From assembly GCA_025667525.1 (NCBI GenBank), contig CM046875.1, positions 438,104,617 through 438,168,616 of the forward strand: a stretch of 64,000 bases of DNA, read 5' to 3'. The stretch is from Glebionis coronaria (lineage: Eukaryota; Streptophyta; Magnoliopsida; Asterales; Asteraceae). The translations under genes and the position numbers were made by a program. How positions within the stretch are numbered: position 1 is the first letter of the stretch; the number at the start of each line of letters is the position of its first letter. The notes under the pieces were generated by a model. The model saw only the letters and a list, made by a program, of their open reading frames with translations. It made no database searches and was not told the origin of the DNA. Below are positions 22,769 through 34,650 of this stretch, in pieces.

Positions 22769-24223
22769 TTTCAATAATCACCGGATTCTCTAATCTGCTT
22801 ATGGTAAAAAAGAACCAGAAACTAACTCAAAATATCCAATACTCCGTATGTAATTATGTTCTTCGTAATCATCCAATATAATTCAGTGAAATGATCAAAG
22901 CTATCAAATTGTGAGATACATATCCGTTTATCCTATATGATTCAGTTTTCTTACTACAACACTCTTGATCTGATAGTCGCAAGTGATATTCATATATTTA
23001 GTAGCCAAATAATGAGTAGCAATAAGCCAATAACAGTTCTAAATTCTAATAATAAAATGGTAAACAATTTCAAGCAACTTTTTTTTAGCAAAGGAACTTC
23101 AAGCAACTTATAGCATCAGAATTACTATATATACGGATATACCTACTAATCTTGCATATTATGGTTAGAAACTTAGAATTATTCACCATCACATAATAAT
23201 TATTGGGATACTTATTTAAACACCCCCTGCATCCAAACAACCCTAAGCAGTTTTTTCGATAAATGCATACATGAATCCAAACAACTAAATCAGAGATCAT
23301 GCAAGATGATCTGAATTATACTGGTATAGAACAGAAACTGGTTTTTACGTACAGAAACGCGGAGGCAATAGTAATATTAAACATCCTAAAATAATATTAT
23401 GAGACAAATTAAAGATGTTATGAATAAACAAAGTATCATGAAGACATGCATGTTATAGGGAAAAACATTGAAACGCAGAAAAAATTCCATAATTTGAATA
23501 TATAATGGCAGTTACCATTCATAGTTTTCAAATACAATTTAAGGAAACATTTCAGATTGATGACATACCTTATTAATCAAATGCAACAAGTTTTCTGGAC
23601 ATATATCGAAAAAAAATAACAAAGGAAGAATTGCAATGTGGAATTTGTGTTGAATGAATATTTTTAAAAATGAAAAATGGAAGGTTTATGTTGTATGAAT
23701 TAATTAATTAATATGTGGAATACGAGATATGAAAGGGAAACAGAAGATTGAATAAATGTGAACACGATAAATGTGGACGGTGGATTGTTTCAAGCGAGAT
23801 GAACAAGTCTTAATAATACAATGTACTACGTATTAATTTGTCACCGCCACCCTTTCCAACCGCACGTTCTAGGTTTTGGCCGTTACTTTTTAAATTTTAT
23901 TTCGTGTTTCACATTATGTATTTTTCTTGAGGAAATGTTATAACAAGAGTAGAGATTCAGTAAACAATAAAAAAAATAGCGATGAAAAGTGATTATAACA
24001 CAATGACATACATTAGATGTATTTTTATTTATATAGATAAAACTTTTTTTTATATACGTAGACGTGCTGGTATCTCTGACATATAACCTTCTTGACTGGC
24101 CCGTTAGATGAAAAATTCACATTCAGATCGGCGGTCATTTTAGTTTTTAGATGGATTGGAGGCAAATATGCGTGTGTGGATCTGACGGAGGGTTTCTTCT
24201 CTTGTGGGCTTAAGTAGTCGGGG
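22769..24223 (-). promoter_or_regulatory. 5'UTR, predicted leader intron and promoter region of KLCR
   Basis: On the minus strand an acceptor (ATAAGCAG/ATTAG, exon starting 22792) lies 24 bases before the ATG, and a good donor (AATAAG/GTATGTC, intron starting 23568) lies upstream. A 776-bp intron in the 5'UTR (22793-23568) is therefore likely, as is common in this family. Upstream to about 24220 is AT-rich non-coding DNA; I could not place a TATA box with confidence. Confidence 0.5.
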
Positions 24224-24541
24224 TTTTACAACGGATCTTTGAAAGCCGCCTCATGCAAAGTGACAAAACACGAAAAAGTATGCACTGAATATCAGCAAGT
24301 GTTTATTCCTTTTGTATTTGATACATTCGGTTTCCTTGCACCTGAAGCAGTGGAGCTTCTAAATAGAACTCAACACGTTATGAATAGCAACGTTATAACA
24401 CCTAAATCCACATATGTGTTTTTTCATAGAATTAGCTTTCGAATTCAAAAAATGGCTTGTGGCGCAGCTTGTTGCTCTGCCTTCTACAGCTATGTAATTA
24501 AATATATGTTAAAATTTTATGGAACCAACATCGGACGGAGT
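24224..24541 (+). pseudogene. Fragment of an unnamed, widespread plant repeat protein
   Basis: A frame of about 105 codons has no ATG start and reads KAASCKVTKHEKVC, then VFIPFVFDTFGFLAPEAVELL, RTQHVMNSNVITPKS and FRIQKM. I recognise this block as one that recurs in many plant genomes as the C-terminal end of uncharacterised proteins, often in pseudogene or repeat contexts. I cannot name the family. The end (CGAACCSAFYSYV) departs from the usual pattern. No upstream exon or matching frame is visible, so it looks like a stranded fragment. Confidence 0.45.
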
Positions 24542-24922
24542 TAAAAAAAAACATTTGAACTGTAAACGATGCAAAATTGATTTTTATGAATTTGACTCGA
24601 GTAGAGAGACAAAATGAAAGATAAATCATGAAATGCATCTAATATAAGTATATGCATCTAATTAAAATTTAGAACACACGATGATGAATTATGACACATA
24701 TAAGATTATTGAGATGCATCTAATTTAGATCGGTGCATCTCGGATATACGATTATAATTACTTCCTATCCTTTTTATTTTAATATTACTTCTCATTTGAT
24801 CTTAACTCATGACAACATAATGTTTACAAGGGCTAAGTCTATATATTACTAGTGTATTTTATAAAATTTGCACATTTAGATAACCAACATTGAAAATTAT
24901 TATTATAGTAATTAAACCGGCT
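24542..24922. other. AT-rich spacer with TGCATCTAAT repeats
   Basis: No coding frame. The 10-mer TGCATCTAAT occurs three times between 24634 and 24722, with a related TGCATCTCGG at 24733. Confidence 0.5.
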
Positions 24923-25900
24923 AACTTGGGACGATATACCTATTGTAGCTTACTCGGAAGTGGGGCTGAGTCATATTACATCAAAATTGGGCAAACCTAT
25001 TATGTTGGATAGTTATACATGTGATATGTGTATTAATCCATGGGGTCGTAGTATATATGCCCGTGCTCTTATTGAGGTATCATCTGATCGAGTTCTCCTA
25101 GATTCGTTAGTGGTTGCTATCCCTTTAGATGATGATGCTGGCTTTTCTATGGAGAAAATTGAGGTGGAGTATGAATGGCAACCTCCTCACAGTATGGAGT
25201 GTAAAATTTTTGGCCACTCGGGTGCTCAGTGTCTGAAATGTGTAAAACCGGTCTCTAAGACAACTGCAACACGTGTCGTCCAAGGAGGTCAAGGTGCGGA
25301 TTTCGTTGAGGTGAGAAATAGGAAGAACAAATGTAAACAAACTGAGCAAGAATGGAAACCCAAACCGGTTGCTGGTTTACGGCTTACAAAACCAAAAGTT
25401 TCTTATTATCGGCCACTGACAAAGACAAGTATGGAGAAAAAGAAGGTTACAAAATCTGATGTGTCTAATGTGGCATCTACTTCTAATTTGTTTGATGTTT
25501 TGAGCTCAATTGGTGAAGAAGATTATGTGGCTCCAGATCAGGGTCTAAAGAAAAACATTGGGGCGAAAGGTCCTTATACAAGCGGCTCAGGTTCATTTAG
25601 TGTTATAAATGAGTCTGATGATGATGAGGGTTTTGATCAAAATGATAGCTATGCTGATAAATATGACTTTAGTCTTAATAATAAGAATCGAAAATAGCTT
25701 CTTTAGTTGGTCATAAGATGGGAATGTCTATCTTATGTAGGTGTGTGTGTGTTTAGCTGTTTGTGGCTTGTTTGTTGCCCATGTAACAGGCTGAGATAAG
25801 GGATTCACCCTTATCCTTTGTACTTCAATGTTTTTTTTGGCGTAGTATATCTTTTACCGGGGACATTCTCCTTTACCCAAAAAAAACTTGGGACGATATA
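24923..25900 (+). mobile_element. LINE insertion with ORF1 only, plus 16-bp target duplication
   Basis: A 16-bp direct repeat, AACTTGGGACGATATA, flanks the unit at 24923-24938 and 25885-25900, and the right copy is preceded by an A run. That is the mark of target-primed reverse transcription. The insert is about 946 bp, begins inside ORF1 (5' truncated) and goes from the ORF1 stop straight to a 3'UTR and A tail. No ORF2 (endonuclease/RT) is present. Confidence 0.85.
24939..25697 (+). pseudogene. LINE ORF1 protein, 5'-truncated (DUF4283/zf-CCHC_4 type)
   Basis: The frame is open from the insertion boundary to the stop at 25695-25697, about 250 codons without a stop but also without its own ATG start. 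It reads SKLGKPIMLDSYT, RALIEVSSDRVL and VEYEWQPPHSMECKIFGHSGAQC, the usual plant L1-type ORF1 nucleic-acid-binding region. The CCHC-like finger appears altered: C-K-I-F-G-H is seen, but the first cysteine pair reads MEC. The C-terminal half is lysine- and serine-rich and ends acidic. ORF1 proteins coat LINE RNA. The intact frame despite 5' truncation suggests a fairly recent insertion. Confidence 0.82.
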
Positions 25901-26466
25901 TGTAATATGACATGCTAATTTTCAAGTAGATTTTCGTTTTTCTTATAATTCCACCTTGACAGTTTCGTTTGTGTTTATTTACACTCGACCCACCAAACCA
26001 TATCAATAACCCTAAACACCCGACCCAACTTGGTATTTATATTTTAAATTAACTTTTTCTCTTCCACACATAATATTTTTATATCTTAGTCACCATTAAG
26101 GCTAAAGGGAATGATGGTGGTAAACTCATCCCCACCTTAGCTTTCTCTCTCTACTCACATTACTTACTTTTCAACCGTATTGGTGGTGGGAAACTCACCG
26201 ACACCTCATATCCTCTTTTTTTCTTAATTAATTTAATTCGTAAACTAAAAACGTAAATGTAAACGTAAATAAAACACGGAAAATTCATAAAAACCAAATA
26301 TGTAATATATTAAAATACGAAAATTTAAATATGAAATATCAAAATACGAAATGAAAATACAAATTCAATTAAGGTACAAAAGAAAAAAAACAAATACAGA
26401 TACGGGACTAATTTGTTCCCAGATCTGAATCATATATGTCCACAAAAATTCCGACTTTATAACTAC
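25901..26466. other. Non-coding AT-rich spacer
   Basis: No recognisable gene. A short imperfect direct repeat is present around 26110-26215 (GGTGGTAAACTCATCCCCACC and a similar block with CACCGACACC). Confidence 0.4.
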
Positions 26467-26713
26467 TCAGCTTCTTCTTGCTCTATTTTCTCCTCCTTTT
26501 TTTTCAAACCTTGCTTCTGCTTCTAACATCTCTCGTAATGCCTCTTCATCAAGTTCCGTTTGTTGTTTCTGTTCCTTTATAACATGAAATTCTTCGCGTA
26601 CATCATATTCTTCAACTGGTTCCTCTTTCGTTGGGAATAAGGAAACTGTTTGAGTTGATGAACCATCAACTTGGGTTTCCGAGCTATAATTTGGGTTTGT
26701 AACACGTTGTGGG
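26467..26713 (-). pseudogene. Unrecognised coding-like fragment
   Basis: A minus-strand frame from about 26713 to 26467 runs about 80 codons to a stop and has protein-like composition: RVTNPNYSSETQVDGSSTQ, then KEEPVEEYDV, then KQQTELDEEALREMLEAEA with alternating acidic and hydrophobic residues that would form a helix. Upstream, an ATG near 26817 begins MSQENTSSN but in a different frame that ends early, so a frameshift is likely. It could be the end of a transposon accessory protein or of a host gene. I do not recognise the family. Confidence 0.35.
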
Positions 26714-26837
26714 GGGTTGATTTAGATAGTTTTTCCGGTGTTGAGGGATTGCTTCGAGTAGCTTTTTCGTTTGTTTCGTCTGGTGTTACTGGAAGTGTTC
26801 TCTTGAGACATTTTGGTTGATGATTGTTGTATGACAA

Positions 26838-27663
26838 AATGAAAAGATTGTGAGTGGTGTTTATAGGGAAAGCCTATGTGGAAATCATAATGGAGGGTGG
26901 GGGGAAGGATACATTTATGTTTAAAAACTTTCGTATCAAATACCCGATTAAGTACGATGCAATATGAAGAATGTCACAATAAAGTAGTTGTACAATAGCT
27001 ATATATTATTGATACAACAATAAACACAATATACTTGTACAACCATAATACAAGCATCAACAAATCAACAAGCTATACAATTATATCCTACACAATATAG
27101 ATTTAATAAATATGACTACAATAAAATACACAACCAAGATCTATATAATATAAGCATCTCATCAAACAATCATAAGAAAACACAAAGAAAACACGTAATA
27201 AGCCTCAACGTTTCCTGTTGATGCCTTGTGATCTTATTAGCCTAGCTTGTAGACTTATACTATATAGAATAAATCCTATACAACCTTAGTAGAAACTTTA
27301 AATGATAACAAAGAGTATGCGAAATCTACTCTTTTATATTATGAAGATTATGAATGTAATGTAATATGAGACAAACAAAGAATGTAAACCAAATACTTTA
27401 ATATTATTATCAATAATACTAACTCCAAAGAAGAGTATTAGGGTTACAGCCTTAAAGTATAGAAAACGTAGATGGATGATTGATGAGACTGCTTTTATAC
27501 ATAGTCTCATCGTCCAAAACAGGCTTAAAATGGTAAAAATATCATAAAATGTGCCAAATATATGCTTGTGTTTGTTCAATGTGTATTTTAGGTACGGATA
27601 TTGAGAAAATGGCAAAAGATCACAAAAAACAAGCAAATACGAACACGGGAAACGAAGCCGCAC
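26838..27663 (-). promoter_or_regulatory. AT-rich segment with a minus-strand TATA box in an inverted repeat; possibly an old LTR
   Basis: On the minus strand a TATAAAAG box (about 27498-27491) sits in the loop of a perfect 9-bp inverted repeat, GATGAGACT/AGTCTCATC (27482-27490 and 27503-27511). Downstream on that strand the DNA is AT-rich without coding motifs, like the R-U5 part of a plant LTR. I could not find LTR ends or a second copy, so the LTR idea is only a suggestion. The minus-strand frame at 27663-27334 has no domain. Confidence 0.35.
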
Positions 27664-29427
27664 AATGAACCGAACCCTAGAGTTGATTTTCCCCCTTGAA
27701 GAATTGAAGATTGTAATAGAAGGGTCCTCCGTTATTGGATAATTGACACATTAAACCCTTTCATATTCATAATTACAAGTTTGGTCCCTAAAGTTTGTCA
27801 AAATTATAAAAAGGACCCTCAACTTTTAAGAATTGGCAAGAATGGTCCCTCATATTTGAAGACTTGTCACTTTTAGTCCTCCATGAAGACAAAGAACAAG
27901 TGAAGACCTTTAATATTGAAGACATGTCAAGTTTGGTCCTTCAAATATCATGAATTGGCAAAACAAGTCCTTGAAATACTTTTGGAAACTTTTTGTGGCC
28001 AAAGTATAAAAACTGAAACTTATAATACAAAGGGAATTCAGTTTTTAGTATTTAAACAAGAAATGAAATAAGAAAGAAAGAAGGGGGACTAAAGCTGGCA
28101 AACATCCTAAGACACCTAGACCAACTAGAGAACGCTACGTGTCCCACTAACCCCTCTCCACCAATCACAACCCACGCTTGTGCCACCTCACCAATCCACT
28201 CAGCCGGTTATAACTAATTTAATTAATTAGTTATTAATTTCGCGCTAAACACCTTTTTTAAACCCAAACAAGATTAAACCTGGTGTTCTTCATGTTCATA
28301 TCAAAATTGACGATTTACCAATCACTTGGAATTAACCCTTAATATCCTCCAGGTTTATGATTAAGGTTCTCATAAACAAAACCCAACTCACAAAATACAT
28401 GCCACATCACCCCAAGAGTCACATGAGCCTTCCCCTGCTACATGCTTTGAGATGAAGATAAAACTTGGCAGAGAAATCCACGAACCACAATGAAGCTTAT
28501 ATCTTAAGCTTGTTTGAAGCCTTTGGATCAAATTGCACCACCTTTACAGCTCTACAAACGTCCAAGAAACTTCACATGTTAGCAAAAAATTCAAATTCCA
28601 AGGGCAATTCTAGAAGTTCAATTCTTAGGGTTTTTAGTTTTTCAGCTTATTAGGTCATTGTTCACCCTCTATATAAAGGGTTTAGCTCACAACATTGTAG
28701 CTTGTTCTTGGATTCCTAGGTAAAAAATTTGTAAAGCCTTATTTCTATGTGAATGAAAAAGTGTTTGATTTTGTGACGAATTCCAAGTTCCAATCTTTAT
28801 ATCTTATTGTTATTGTTATAAGTTTGTGTTTTCAAAGTTTCAAAGTTTGGTTTTAAGGATTGTGCAAGTTGTTGCAAAAGTTTTCCAAAATCTGATTTTT
28901 TTACTAACTCTTAGTTCAAACACTTGAACTTTTGGATTATAAGTGATCATAACACCCTGATAAGGAGATTATCAAGGTGTAGTGAGCTTGTGGTTTGGAA
29001 GGATTCAAGGAGTGGGGAACAAGCTTGAATCAAATCTTGTTCATTTCATTATTTTTGATATAATATGTTTTGTTTGTAACCTTGTTGTTCTTAGCAGCTT
29101 ATTGGAAGCTTGTGCCTTGTTTAGCTAGGCATATAAGCTATAAATCCGTGAGTGTGGATGTACATTCATGAGGTTTGAGCTCTCTTTCCTAAAAATCTAC
29201 TAAAACAAGTGATTTTAAGTGATTTGGTATTCTACTGTTGTAAGTGGTGTTCTTGTGGCTTGAATCTTGTTCTAAGTGCATGAGAATGTTGTTATGATGC
29301 TTATTTGAGTTTGGTTTATCCTGAAATCACATTTGCTTATTTAAATTTTGATTTAAAAAGTGAAGGGGGTGTTTGGGATTACTGCTTGTCTGAAGTTTGT
29401 GTTAGATTGAGTAGGTGTTAGGGTTTG
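27664..29427 (+). other. Unassigned intergenic DNA with a plus-strand TATA box
   Basis: No gene recognised. Around 27770-27990, short blocks of the form GGTCCCT/GGTCCTTC...AATTGGCAA recur, a composition often seen in old plant repeats. A TATA box, CTATATAA, lies at 28669-28676 and is bracketed by ACCCT (28664-28668) and AGGGT (28677-28681). What follows (28690-29427) resembles a leader or LTR but has no second copy here. The frame 28465-28653 has no domain. Confidence 0.4.
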
Positions 29428-30172
29428 TGTTGGGAATCTAAGTTTGTTAGATTCCCTGTATCATAGATTTAAACACAAATCAAGCTGTTAGAATGTAACT
29501 TGCCTGTGCCTAGGAGGCAGGCAAGTATCGCAAGACTCATAGAGATCTAAGCCTCTGTGAGAAACCTCAGAGGAGTCCATGTCAGAGACATTGTCAAGCA
29601 AGTCGAAGATTACTTGAAGACATACTCATTGGCTGTGATGGATAACAGCCAAGATGTATCAGGGACTCTGAGGGGTTGAGGGTTAACAGGGGTGGCAATA
29701 CCATGGTAACACTCAACACACTTTGGACATACCTTAGTGTTTACGAGACTATGAAGAAAAGGGAAACTGTGTCAACTCTGTTTCCCTAAAGCATTGTGGC
29801 AGACTACCAAGAATAGAAGAGCATCTTGTGACAGAGGTCTGACAACTGTCTGTCTAGTGTAGTCACCATCAACAAGTACTTAGAGTCAACCTGGTACCAC
29901 AATAAATAGGTTATGTGGCCTAGCATTAAAGTTTAACACTTTGATAGAATTCACACATTAATGCTTAGAACTTATAGAACCAAACAGCTGCGACTGTGTT
30001 CATAAGTTAGGTTTTAGTTTGTTCAAAGTGTGCATAACACATTGTCCTCAAACGGTGTTATCCATAACACATGCAATTCTTTATTATACAATAATAAGTA
30101 TTACGTTTGAAAAGTAATTACGTGTGTTGATTAGTAAAGTTTATTGTTTCTAGCATAGTTTAGGGACTTACA
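29428..30172 (+). repeat. 5' LTR of SIRE-type Copia
   Basis: Starts TGTTGGGAATC and ends ACTTACA; 745 bp. Its TATA position reads AATAAATA (29901-29908), where the 3' LTR has TATAAATA, so the promoter has probably been damaged by one substitution. Confidence 0.92.
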
Positions 30173-30173
30173 G

Positions 30174-30185
30174 TTTGTATCAGAG
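30174..30185 (+). other. Primer-binding site of SIRE-type Copia
   Basis: TTTGTATCAGAG starts two bases after the LTR and matches the initiator tRNA-Met site (TTGGTATCAGAG) at all but one base. Confidence 0.85.
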
Positions 30186-30245
30186 TAGTGTTTGATATTA
30201 AAACCTTCAGAAACATCGTTCTAAGTTTTATAATCAAGATCCACC

Positions 30246-31667
30246 ATGCCGGAAACAACCAATGCACCACCGTCTTCTGGGACCAACAACAATGCACCAC
30301 CAACTTCACCAAGACTCACTCCTCCACCTCCAAATGAAGATGATCTACCTCAACTTCTTGACTCAAGAGGCGGATCTCATGTCACCAATGTACCAATCTT
30401 TAATGAAGAAGATTTTGCAAGTTGGAAGAGTCAATTCCTCGTATATCTCGACGGACTTGAACCATTTCTTCTTGAAATTCTAGACAATGGACCTTATGTT
30501 CCCATGGCGCTCACCTCTACTGATGAGAATCCTCTTCCTAAACCTCTCAAGCAGTGGACTTCAGCTGATAGGAAATTGGCAAACCAAGACAAACGTCTCA
30601 AGAGTATCATCATATCCTGTCTTCCCAAACACATCATGAAGTCTGTCATTCAATGTACCACAGCCAAACAAATGTGGACAGACCTTATCCTTGGTCATGA
30701 AGGACCCTCTGAAACCAGATAAAGCAAGATTCAGACACTCAGACTTCAGTTCAATGCTTTCAAGGCACTTGAAGGTGAAAAGGTTCAACAAACATATACA
30801 AGGCTGAAGATTCTTCTCAATGACCTTGTTATGAATGATGTCACCATTGGTCAAGCTGAAATTAATGCCACATTTATCAACAGCCTTCCAAGAAAATGGC
30901 TGAGTATGAATCAAACTCAGAGAGCCAATAAATCAATCAAGAATGACACCTTAGCTCAGCTTTATGGAAAGTACAATTATGAAGAAGGGCTGATCGATAC
31001 CATATACAAATCAGAGACTGAAAGATTTGTAGTTCAGGGAGCAACTTCCAAAGCTTTGATTTCTACCCCACACCCTCATGACAGCGACTCTGATGTTGAA
31101 GAAGACACACGTAGCAGCCAAGAGTTCTTGACAGACCTTAATGCTGAATTTTATGAAAGAGCCTTGCTAGCTAATCAAAGGAGATTCTACAAAAGATCAT
31201 GGAGAGTAGGTTCAGCTAGCAAACAAACCGACAAATCAAAAGAAACTTGCTTTGCCTGTGGAAAACTTGGACACTTTCAAAAAGACTGTCCTTCTACAAA
31301 AACATCCTCACCTTCGTATCCATCTTCTTCCACCAAACCTTACAAGTTCAAATCACAACACAACAACTCATCTCACCAATTCAACTCCTCAGACAATGAG
31401 AAGAAGGATTACAAGAACAAGTATAAGGCACTTAAAGATGAGTTAGAACAGATGAATTTGAAGCTTGAAGCTTTGTCTAAGAAGAAATGGGGTGATAAAA
31501 AGACAGAGAAAGGGTTGGTAGCTGAAGCGTATGATTGGAATGATGAGCCGCTGACTTCAGATGAGGAAGATACTACTAGAGTCAGGGCTTTCATGGCTAT
31601 AGCTGAGGATGAACCAGCTGTTGGGAAAGGAGATGCAAGATCAGGACAATGGGTTGACATCACATGA
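30246..31667 (+). pseudogene. SIRE gag (capsid and first zinc knuckle)
   Basis: The ATG at 30246 is about 60 bases after the primer site and opens a proline-rich start (MPETTNAPP). The core follows: NVPIFNEEDFASWKSQFLVYLDG, then a TAA at 30720-30722 inside the domain, then in the same frame LRLQFNAFKALEGEKV, TRLKILLNDLV and INSLPRKWLSM, the usual UBN2/Copia gag helices. A CCHC knuckle CFACGKLGHFQKDC lies near 31247-31288. A lysine-rich coiled coil (KNKYKALKDELEQMNLKLEAL) leads to a TGA at 31665. The single internal nonsense change in an otherwise open frame suggests moderate age. Confidence 0.92.
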
Positions 31668-32832
31668 AAAAGGTACACAGGCTTTTATCTATGTCTGAAA
31701 GTGATAAACGCAAACATGTCCTTGATTACACCATTGTTGATTTGCACTTTGTTGAGGAACAAAGAAAGAACTTGCTTCATAAGTTTCACTCTGTTAAACA
31801 TGAACTGTTAACTGATAGGGCTGAATGTGAAACTCTCAAACAGGTTAATTTACAAAAGATATCTCTTTAAAACGAAGTTAATAGGTTAACCTTGAAGAAT
31901 AGTTCCTTAAATGATCAAGTATCTGAATTAAATAAGGTTATTGAAAATGGTTGTGCAGTAGGTTCACTATAGATGAATTGCTTAATGATGAACTACCTGC
32001 TGATATTAAAAGGGATATCTCTGCCAAGAAAAATAAGTTGAAAATTCTCACCAAACCCAAAGAGATTGTTTTCAAATCTACAGAGACAATTCATATGTCA
32101 GATCCTCTCTTGACTGATGTCTCTGTCTCTGAAGATGTGGTTGATTTACCACCCTTACCAAAACTCTCAGGAGTTGAACCCAGCAGCTCTTCTAGAGGAG
32201 CTAAAGCTGAACCCAAAGCAGAAGTTGAGAAGCCACCAGCTAACGTATTCACTGTTCCTGCTAAACAATCAGTTAAGCAAGTTGCCTTTAAGCCTGTCTC
32301 AACTAAATCTGTTAACAAAGTTGATTCCTCAACTAAAGAACGCCTGTTGTCATTAATGATAGAAGTAGAACTCTTGAAACAACATATTAAGCCTTCCGCT
32401 GAATGCTCTACTTCCCATGAACCCAAGTCTATTCTAAGTGAACCAAAGGTGAAAGGATAGTCAAACCTTACTGCAATATCTTTAAAAACTCTCATCACAT
32501 GACCATAGATGATGATAGAAATGGCTGTTAAAAGAGCTCAGACACCTTCTAGGGAGAGACAACATGCTTCTAGAAGAAAAATAGGTAACTATAGACCTTA
32601 TCCTCCTTGTAAATTTTGTAGATCCACAGACCATCACTCAGATGAGTGTAGTGACTTTCTAGGATGTGATATCTGTGGAAGGTTCACCCATGAGACAGCT
32701 AACTGTCCTTCCCATCGTCAAAAGTTCTACAGGAACTTAAGAGTTGCTAATCAGCAATTCAGGGAACCCACTGGAAAGTGGTTCACCATAGGAACTAACT
32801 TGTTTCTATGTATCTGTGCAGAAACATCTTAA
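31668..32832 (+). pseudogene. SIRE gag-pol linker with two further zinc knuckles
   Basis: Frames shift several times here. One piece (about 31664-31870) is a coiled-coil-like stretch; another (31951-32460) is rich in S, P, K and E. At 32509-32832 two closely spaced CCHC knuckles appear, CKFCRSTDHHSDEC and CDICGRFTHETANC, just before the protease. The knuckles bind RNA or the partner Gag. At least three stops or frameshifts separate this from the gag core. Confidence 0.8.
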
Positions 32833-34650
32833 GGAATCGGTATGGTATCTAGATAGTGGCTGTTCTAGACACATGACAGGGATTCGGCAATACCTGCACA
32901 GATACTCAAAGGAGCCAGGTCCTAAAGTGGTGTTTGGGGATAATTCTTCAGGCGACACAGAGGGATACAGCTCAGTGAAATGCAATGGGATAACTTTTAC
33001 AAGGGTTGCATATGTGAATGGTCTTAAACACAATCTTATTAGCACCAGCCAATTGTGTGATGCTAACTACAAGGTTTTGTTTACTAAGAATCAGGGAACC
33101 ATATTCAACAAGAACAATGATGTGGTGCTTATTGCACCAAGAAGGAGAGATGTGTACGTCATAAACATGGCTACTTGCTCTGAAGATAGCTCAAACTGTT
33201 TTCTAGCCAAAGCCTTTGAAAGTGTCAATTGGTTGTGGCACAAAAGACTGTCTCATCTCAACTTTAAGAACATCAACAAGATATCCACACAAAACCTGGT
33301 TGCTGGTCTACCTTCAGTAATGTTTTCTAAAGACAAGACTTGTTCAGCTTGTATCAAGGGAAAACATCACAGGTCTTCTTTTAAGACCAGGCAATCATTT
33401 TGTATTGACAAGTGCTTACATCTCCTTCACATGGATTTGTTTGGGCTTGTCAAACCTCAGACCATTAATCACAACAAATACACCTTGGTCATAGTTGATG
33501 AGTTTTCAAGGTATACATGGGTTTTCTTCCTCAGAAGGAAAAGTGATGCTACTGATACCATCATGTCCTTCATCAGACAGGTTGAAAATATGAATGATGT
33601 TAGAGTCAAAGCTTTAAGAAGTGATAATGGTACTGAATTCAAGAATCAACAACTTGAATCTTTTTATGATGAAAAAGGAATATCACAAAACTTCTCTTCA
33701 GCTGGCACCCTGAACAAAATGGTGTGGCTGAAAGAAGAAATAGGACTCTGATTGAAGCAGCCAGAACTATGTTAAATGGTGCAACTTTATCAAAGCAATT
33801 TAGGGGAGAAGCTGTTCACACTGCTTGCTACACCCAAAATAGGTCAATCATTGTCAAGAGACATGGTAAAACTTCCTATGAAGTTTTCAGAAATAGATCT
33901 CCAGACGTCAGCTATTTCCATGTTTTTGGATGCCCTGTGTTCATTTATAACTACAGGGATAAACTTAGAAAATTTGATGAAAAAGCTGATGATGGTTTCT
34001 TCATAGGATACTCTCCCACTGCCAAGGCCTTCAGAGTATTCAATACTAGAAGACAAGAAGTAGAAGAAACCTTTCATGTCAGATTCAATGAAGATGATGA
34101 TGTCATACAGAGAACAGGAACAGAGGGTGATGAAATTAATTTTAATGAAAACGTGTCCTTCCCAAGTGATGAATTCTTAGAACCAAGACCTCCCTGTCAT
34201 CACCATCATCACTCCAACACTCTCACTCCTGATGTTCCTGCTTTTGACCCTCCGTCAACACACAACATTGAAGTTCCTTCGTCTCAGGAACTTGATGAAG
34301 AAGAACCACAACCTTCTTGTAGTCCTTCTTCCTCAACTGCTAAAGATGACTCACCAATTCTACAAATCCCTGAAGACTCTCCTGCTGACAGTGTATCTGT
34401 ACCCCTTGATTTAGCTGAAGTTGACACAGATACTGAGGTCATCTTTGAAGAAAGTCCTCCTATTCAGCAGGATGAAACTCAAATAGTGCCACCTACCCCC
34501 ACAGATATCCCTGTCCATGATTCCCCAGCTCCTCAAACTAAATGGTCAAGAGATCAACACATTCTTCTTGTCAACATTATTAGGGAACCTAATGCAGGGG
34601 TTACTACTAGACAGCGAATTCATGACTCAGAATCAACCTCAGCCAACTAA
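32816..34650 (+). pseudogene. SIRE protease and integrase
   Basis: Protease: WYLDSGCSRHMTG near 32840-32880 keeps the Asp-Ser-Gly active site. Integrase zinc domain: WLWHKRLSHLNF gives H-H and CSACIKGKHHRSSF gives C-C. Core: LLHMDLFGLV (first Asp), ALRSDNGTEF (second Asp), and the glutamate region AERRNRTLIEAARTML. A frameshift at about 33715-33751 falls between the second aspartate and the glutamate. The C-terminal block (SYFHVFGCPVFIYN, GFFIGYSPTAKAFRVFN, ETFHVRFNEDD) is complete and is followed by a long S/P/D/E-rich linker to 34650. Role: cuts the polyprotein and inserts DNA into the host chromosome. Confidence 0.93.

Noticed and set aside
27334..27663. 109-residue hydrophobic minus-strand protein
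   Set aside because: Composition follows the AT-rich DNA; no domain or start context, and it overlaps a TATA box region.
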